In this document: one piece after another, positions 61,201 to 64,000 of the stretch
How positions within the stretch are numbered: position 1 is the stretch's first letter
Layout of the letters: every line of letters starts with the position of its first letter
NCBI GenBank assembly: GCA_964019155.1
Contig: OZ025239.1
Coordinates: forward strand, 111,835,585-111,899,584
Reading direction: 5' to 3'
Source of the DNA: Osedax fenrisi
Lineage: Eukaryota; Annelida; Polychaeta; Sabellida; Siboglinidae
DNA length: 64,000 nt
Translations under genes and position numbers: made by a program
Notes under the pieces: generated by a model
What the model saw: the letters and a program-made list of their open reading frames with translations, nothing else
Told to the model about the DNA's origin: nothing
The model's database searches: none

Positions 61201-62868
61201 ACCTATGGGATATTTACATTACCGGTAGGGGATATTTACATTACCTATGAGATATTTACATTACCTATGGGATATTTACATTACCTATGAGATGTTTACA
61301 TTACCTATGGGATATTTACATTACCTATGGGATGTTTACATTACCTATGAGATATTTACATTACCTATGGGATGTTTACATTACCTATGGGATGTTTACA
61401 TTACCTATGGGATGTTTACATTACCTATGGGATATTTACATTACCTATGGGATATTTACATTACCTATGAGATGTTTACATTACCTATGAGATATTTACA
61501 TTACCTATGAGATATTTACATTACCTATGAGATATTTACATTACCTATGGGATATTTACATTACCGGTAGGGGATGTTTACATTACCTATGAGATATTTA
61601 CATTACCTATGGGATATTTACATTACCTATGAGATGTTTACATTACCTATGGGATATTTACATTACCTATGGGATGTTTACATTACCTATGAGATATTTA
61701 CATTACCTATGGGATGTTTACATTACCTATGGGATGTTTACATTACCTATGGGATGTTTACATTACCTATGGGATATTTACATTACCTATGGGATATTTA
61801 CATTACCTATGAGATGTTTACATTACCTATGAGATATTTACATTACCTATGGGATATTTACATTACCTATGGGATGTTTACATTACCTATGAGATGTTTA
61901 CATTACCTATGGGATATTTACATTACCGGTAGGGGATGTTTACATTACCTATGAGATATGTACATTACCTATGAGATATTTACATTACCTATGAGATATT
62001 TACATTACCTATGAGATATTTACATTACCGGTAGGGGATGTTTACATTACCTATGAGATATTTACATTACCTATGGGATATTTACATTACCTATGAGATG
62101 TTTACATTACCGGTAGGGGATGTTTACATTACCTATGAGATATTTACATTACCTATGAGATATTTACATTACCTATGAGATATTTACATTACCTATGGGA
62201 TATTTACATTACCGGTAGGGGATATTTACATTACCTATGAGATGTTTACATTACCTATGAGATATTTACATTACCTATGGGATATTTACATTACCTATGG
62301 GATGTTTACATTACCTATGAGATGTTTACATTACCTATGAGATATTTACATTACCTATGGGATATTTACATTACCTATGAGATATTTACATTACCTATGG
62401 GATATTTACATTACCGGTAGGGGATATTTACATTACCTATGAGATGTTTACATTACCGGTAGGGGATATTTACATTACCTATGAGATATTTACATTACCT
62501 ATGAGATATTTACATTACCTATGAGATATTTACATTACCTATGAGATATTTACATTACCTATGGGATATTTACATTACCGGTAGGGGATGTTTACATTAC
62601 CTATGAGATATTTACATTACCTATGGGATATTTACATTACCGGTAGGGGATATTTACATTACCTATGAGATATTTACATTACCGGTAGGGGATGTTTACA
62701 TTACCTATGGGATATTTACATTACCTATGGGATATTTACATTACCTATGGGATGTTTACATTACCTATGGGATATTTACATTACCTATGAGATATTTACA
62801 TTACCGGTAGGGGATGTTTACATTACCTATGAGATGTTTACATTACCTATGGGATATTTACATTACCT
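58201..62868 (+). repeat. Three modified beta repeats (1,676, 786 and 2,206 bp)
   Basis: Beta landmarks fall at 58,201, 59,877, 60,663 and 62,869. The internal 584-bp landmark spacing is kept in the units that start at 58,201 and 60,663, while the 786-bp unit is cut short. GATATGTAC occurs at 58,210, 59,054, 59,886 and 61,960, and a private TTTAAATT at 60,715. Confidence 0.78.
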
Positions 62869-64000
62869 ATGAGATATTTACATTACCTATGGGATGTTTA
62901 CATTACCTATGGGATATTTACATTACCTATGAGATGTTTACATTACCTATGGGATATTTACATTACCTATGAGATATTTACATTACCTATGGGATGTTTA
63001 CATTACCTATGGGATATTTACATTACCTATGAGATGTTTACATTACCTATGGGATATTTACATTACCTATGGGATATTTACATTACCTATGAGATGTTTA
63101 CATTACCTATGAGATATTTACATTACCTATGGGATATTTACATTACCTATGGGATGTTTACATTACCTATGAGATGTTTACATTACCTATGAGATATTTA
63201 CATTACCTATGAGATATTTACATTACCTATGGGATGTTTACATTACCTATGGGATATTTACATTACCGGTAGGGGATGTTTACATTACCTATGAGATATT
63301 TACATTACCTATGGGATATTTACATTACCTATGAGATGTTTACATTACCTATGGGATATTTACATTACCTATGGGATGTTTACATTACCTATGAGATATT
63401 TACATTACCTATGGGATATTTACATTACCGGTAGGGGATATTTACATTACCTATGAGATATTTACATTACCGGTAGGGGATATTTACATTACCTATGAGA
63501 TGTTTACATTACCTATGGGATATTTACATTACCTATGGGATGTTTACATTACCTATGAGATATTTACATTACCTATGGGATGTTTACATTACCTATGGGA
63601 TGTTTACATTACCTATGGGATGTTTACATTACCTATGGGATATTTACATTACCTATGGGATATTTACATTACCTATGAGATGTTTACATTACCTATGAGA
63701 TATTTACATTACCTATGAGATATTTACATTACCTATGAGATATTTACATTACCTATGGGATATTTACATTACCGGTAGGGGATGTTTACATTACCTATGA
63801 GATATTTACATTACCTATGGGATATTTACATTACCTATGAGATGTTTACATTACCTATGGGATATTTACATTACCTATGGGATGTTTACATTACCTATGA
63901 GATATTTACATTACCTATGGGATGTTTACATTACCTATGGGATGTTTACATTACCTATGGGATGTTTACATTACCTATGGGATATTTACATTACCTATGG
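62869..64000 (+). repeat. Beta repeat cut by the window edge
   Basis: The last beta unit runs from its landmark to the window end. Near 63,426-63,480 it contains two 22-bp monomers separated by one 20-bp monomer, where full units have only one 22-bp monomer at the matching point, so it is also rearranged. The array continues beyond 64,000. Confidence 0.8.

Larger units (their letters stand above)
1..64000 (+). repeat. Continuous 20/22-bp satellite (minisatellite) array filling the window
   Basis: The whole window is one head-to-tail array of the 20-bp monomer TTTACATTACCTATGGGATA and a 22-bp relative in which CCTATGGGA becomes CCGGTAGGGGA. The first and last bases lie inside monomers, so neither array edge is present. 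I see no inversion, no inserted unique sequence and no transposon. The common monomer types are GGGATA, GAGATA, GGGATG, GAGATG and the 22-bp form ending in GGATA or GGATG. Rarer types carry GATATA, TTTATATT or single private changes. I estimate about 3,150 monomers. No coding potential is credible: the forward frames all read the same 20-residue cycle and the reverse strand has TAG and TAA in every monomer. Such long homogeneous arrays are typical of eukaryotic heterochromatin. I do not recognise the family. Confidence 0.98.

Noticed and set aside
1..64000. Reverse-strand coding
   Set aside because: The reverse complement of the monomer contains TAG and two TAA triplets, and because the period is not a multiple of 3 every reverse frame meets a stop within at most 60 bases.
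1..64000. CRISPR array
   Set aside because: The repeats are directly contiguous with no unique spacers, the unit is only 20-22 bp, and there are no cas-like genes or leader.
1..64000. Telomeric repeats, suggested by TAGGGG in the 22-bp monomer
   Set aside because: TAGGGG occurs once per 22-bp monomer and is never tandem. The array has a 20-bp period unlike simple telomere repeats.
1..64000. CENP-B box or known centromeric alpha-satellite
   Set aside because: No TTCG...CGGG pattern is present, and the monomer is 20 bp, not about 171 bp. Centromeric location is possible but not shown by the sequence.
1..64000. Plasmodium-type subtelomeric 21-bp repeat (Rep20)
   Set aside because: The length class is similar, but the monomer here is 20/22 bp, about 30% GC, and does not look like that repeat as I recall it. 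I have no support for that assignment.
1..64000. G-quadruplex-forming sequence from GGGG runs
   Set aside because: Each monomer has a single G run, and neighbouring runs are about 17 bases or more apart, too far for a standard quadruplex.
1..64000. Transposon or insertion sequence within the array
   Set aside because: I found no interruption longer than a single-monomer variant, no terminal inverted repeats and no target-site duplications.
1..64000. tRNA, rRNA or other structured RNA genes
   Set aside because: No sequence departs from the monomer, and the monomer has no stem longer than the 8-bp palindrome of the 22-bp form.

Overview
The window is one uninterrupted head-to-tail tandem array of a short AT-rich monomer. 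I find no protein-coding gene, RNA gene, mobile element, promoter or unique sequence in it. Both window edges fall inside the array, so its true length exceeds 64 kb and its flanks are not visible. The basic monomer is 20 bp (TTTACATTACCTATGGGATA, about 30% GC). Roughly one monomer in seven is a 22-bp form in which CCTATGGGA is replaced by CCGGTAGGGGA. By eye there are roughly 3,150 monomers, of which some 450-500 are the 22-bp form; these totals are estimates. All monomers point the same way. The size and clonal structure fit a eukaryotic satellite/minisatellite (heterochromatic, subtelomeric, pericentromeric or B/sex-chromosome type). I do not recognise the repeat and cannot name the organism. 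Nothing suggests a bacterial or viral genome.

Nearly all variation is at two positions: the G/A in GGGAT versus GAGAT, and the A/G in GATA versus GATG. The 20/22-bp length switch is a third state. The resulting string of monomer types is a barcode that reveals a second level of organisation. There are two domain types. Alpha domains (about 1-5.4 kb and 10-48.3 kb) are rich in 22-bp monomers (about 7.5-8.5 per kb) and carry a conserved 1,706-bp core present nine times, plus one truncated copy. Beta domains (about 5.4-10 kb and 48.3-64 kb) have fewer 22-bp monomers (about 5.6 per kb) and are built on a roughly 1.96-kb higher-order repeat (97 monomers, 11 of them 22-bp) with many shortened or lengthened copies.

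A third level consists of kilobase-scale duplications. Tandem duplications have periods of 1,962, 2,746, 2,842, 4,040, 5,188 and 6,144 bp, each equal to a whole number of 20- and 22-bp monomers. Two longer-range duplications are also present: 1-9,974 with about 42,999-52,630, and 9,975-15,470 with about 22,963-28,276. Copies differ only by rare point changes and by a few gains or losses of whole monomers (80, 182 and 260 bp). This fits recent expansion by unequal exchange or break-induced replication.

The open reading frames in the array are a by-product of the repeat. Because 20 is not a multiple of 3 and the monomer has no forward stop, all three forward frames read the same 20-residue peptide cycle. 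The main points worth a second look are the CpG and palindrome confined to the 22-bp monomer, a forkhead-type TRTTTAC match in almost every monomer that both common alleles preserve, the hybrid monomers intermediate between the two lengths, and the nested duplication history.
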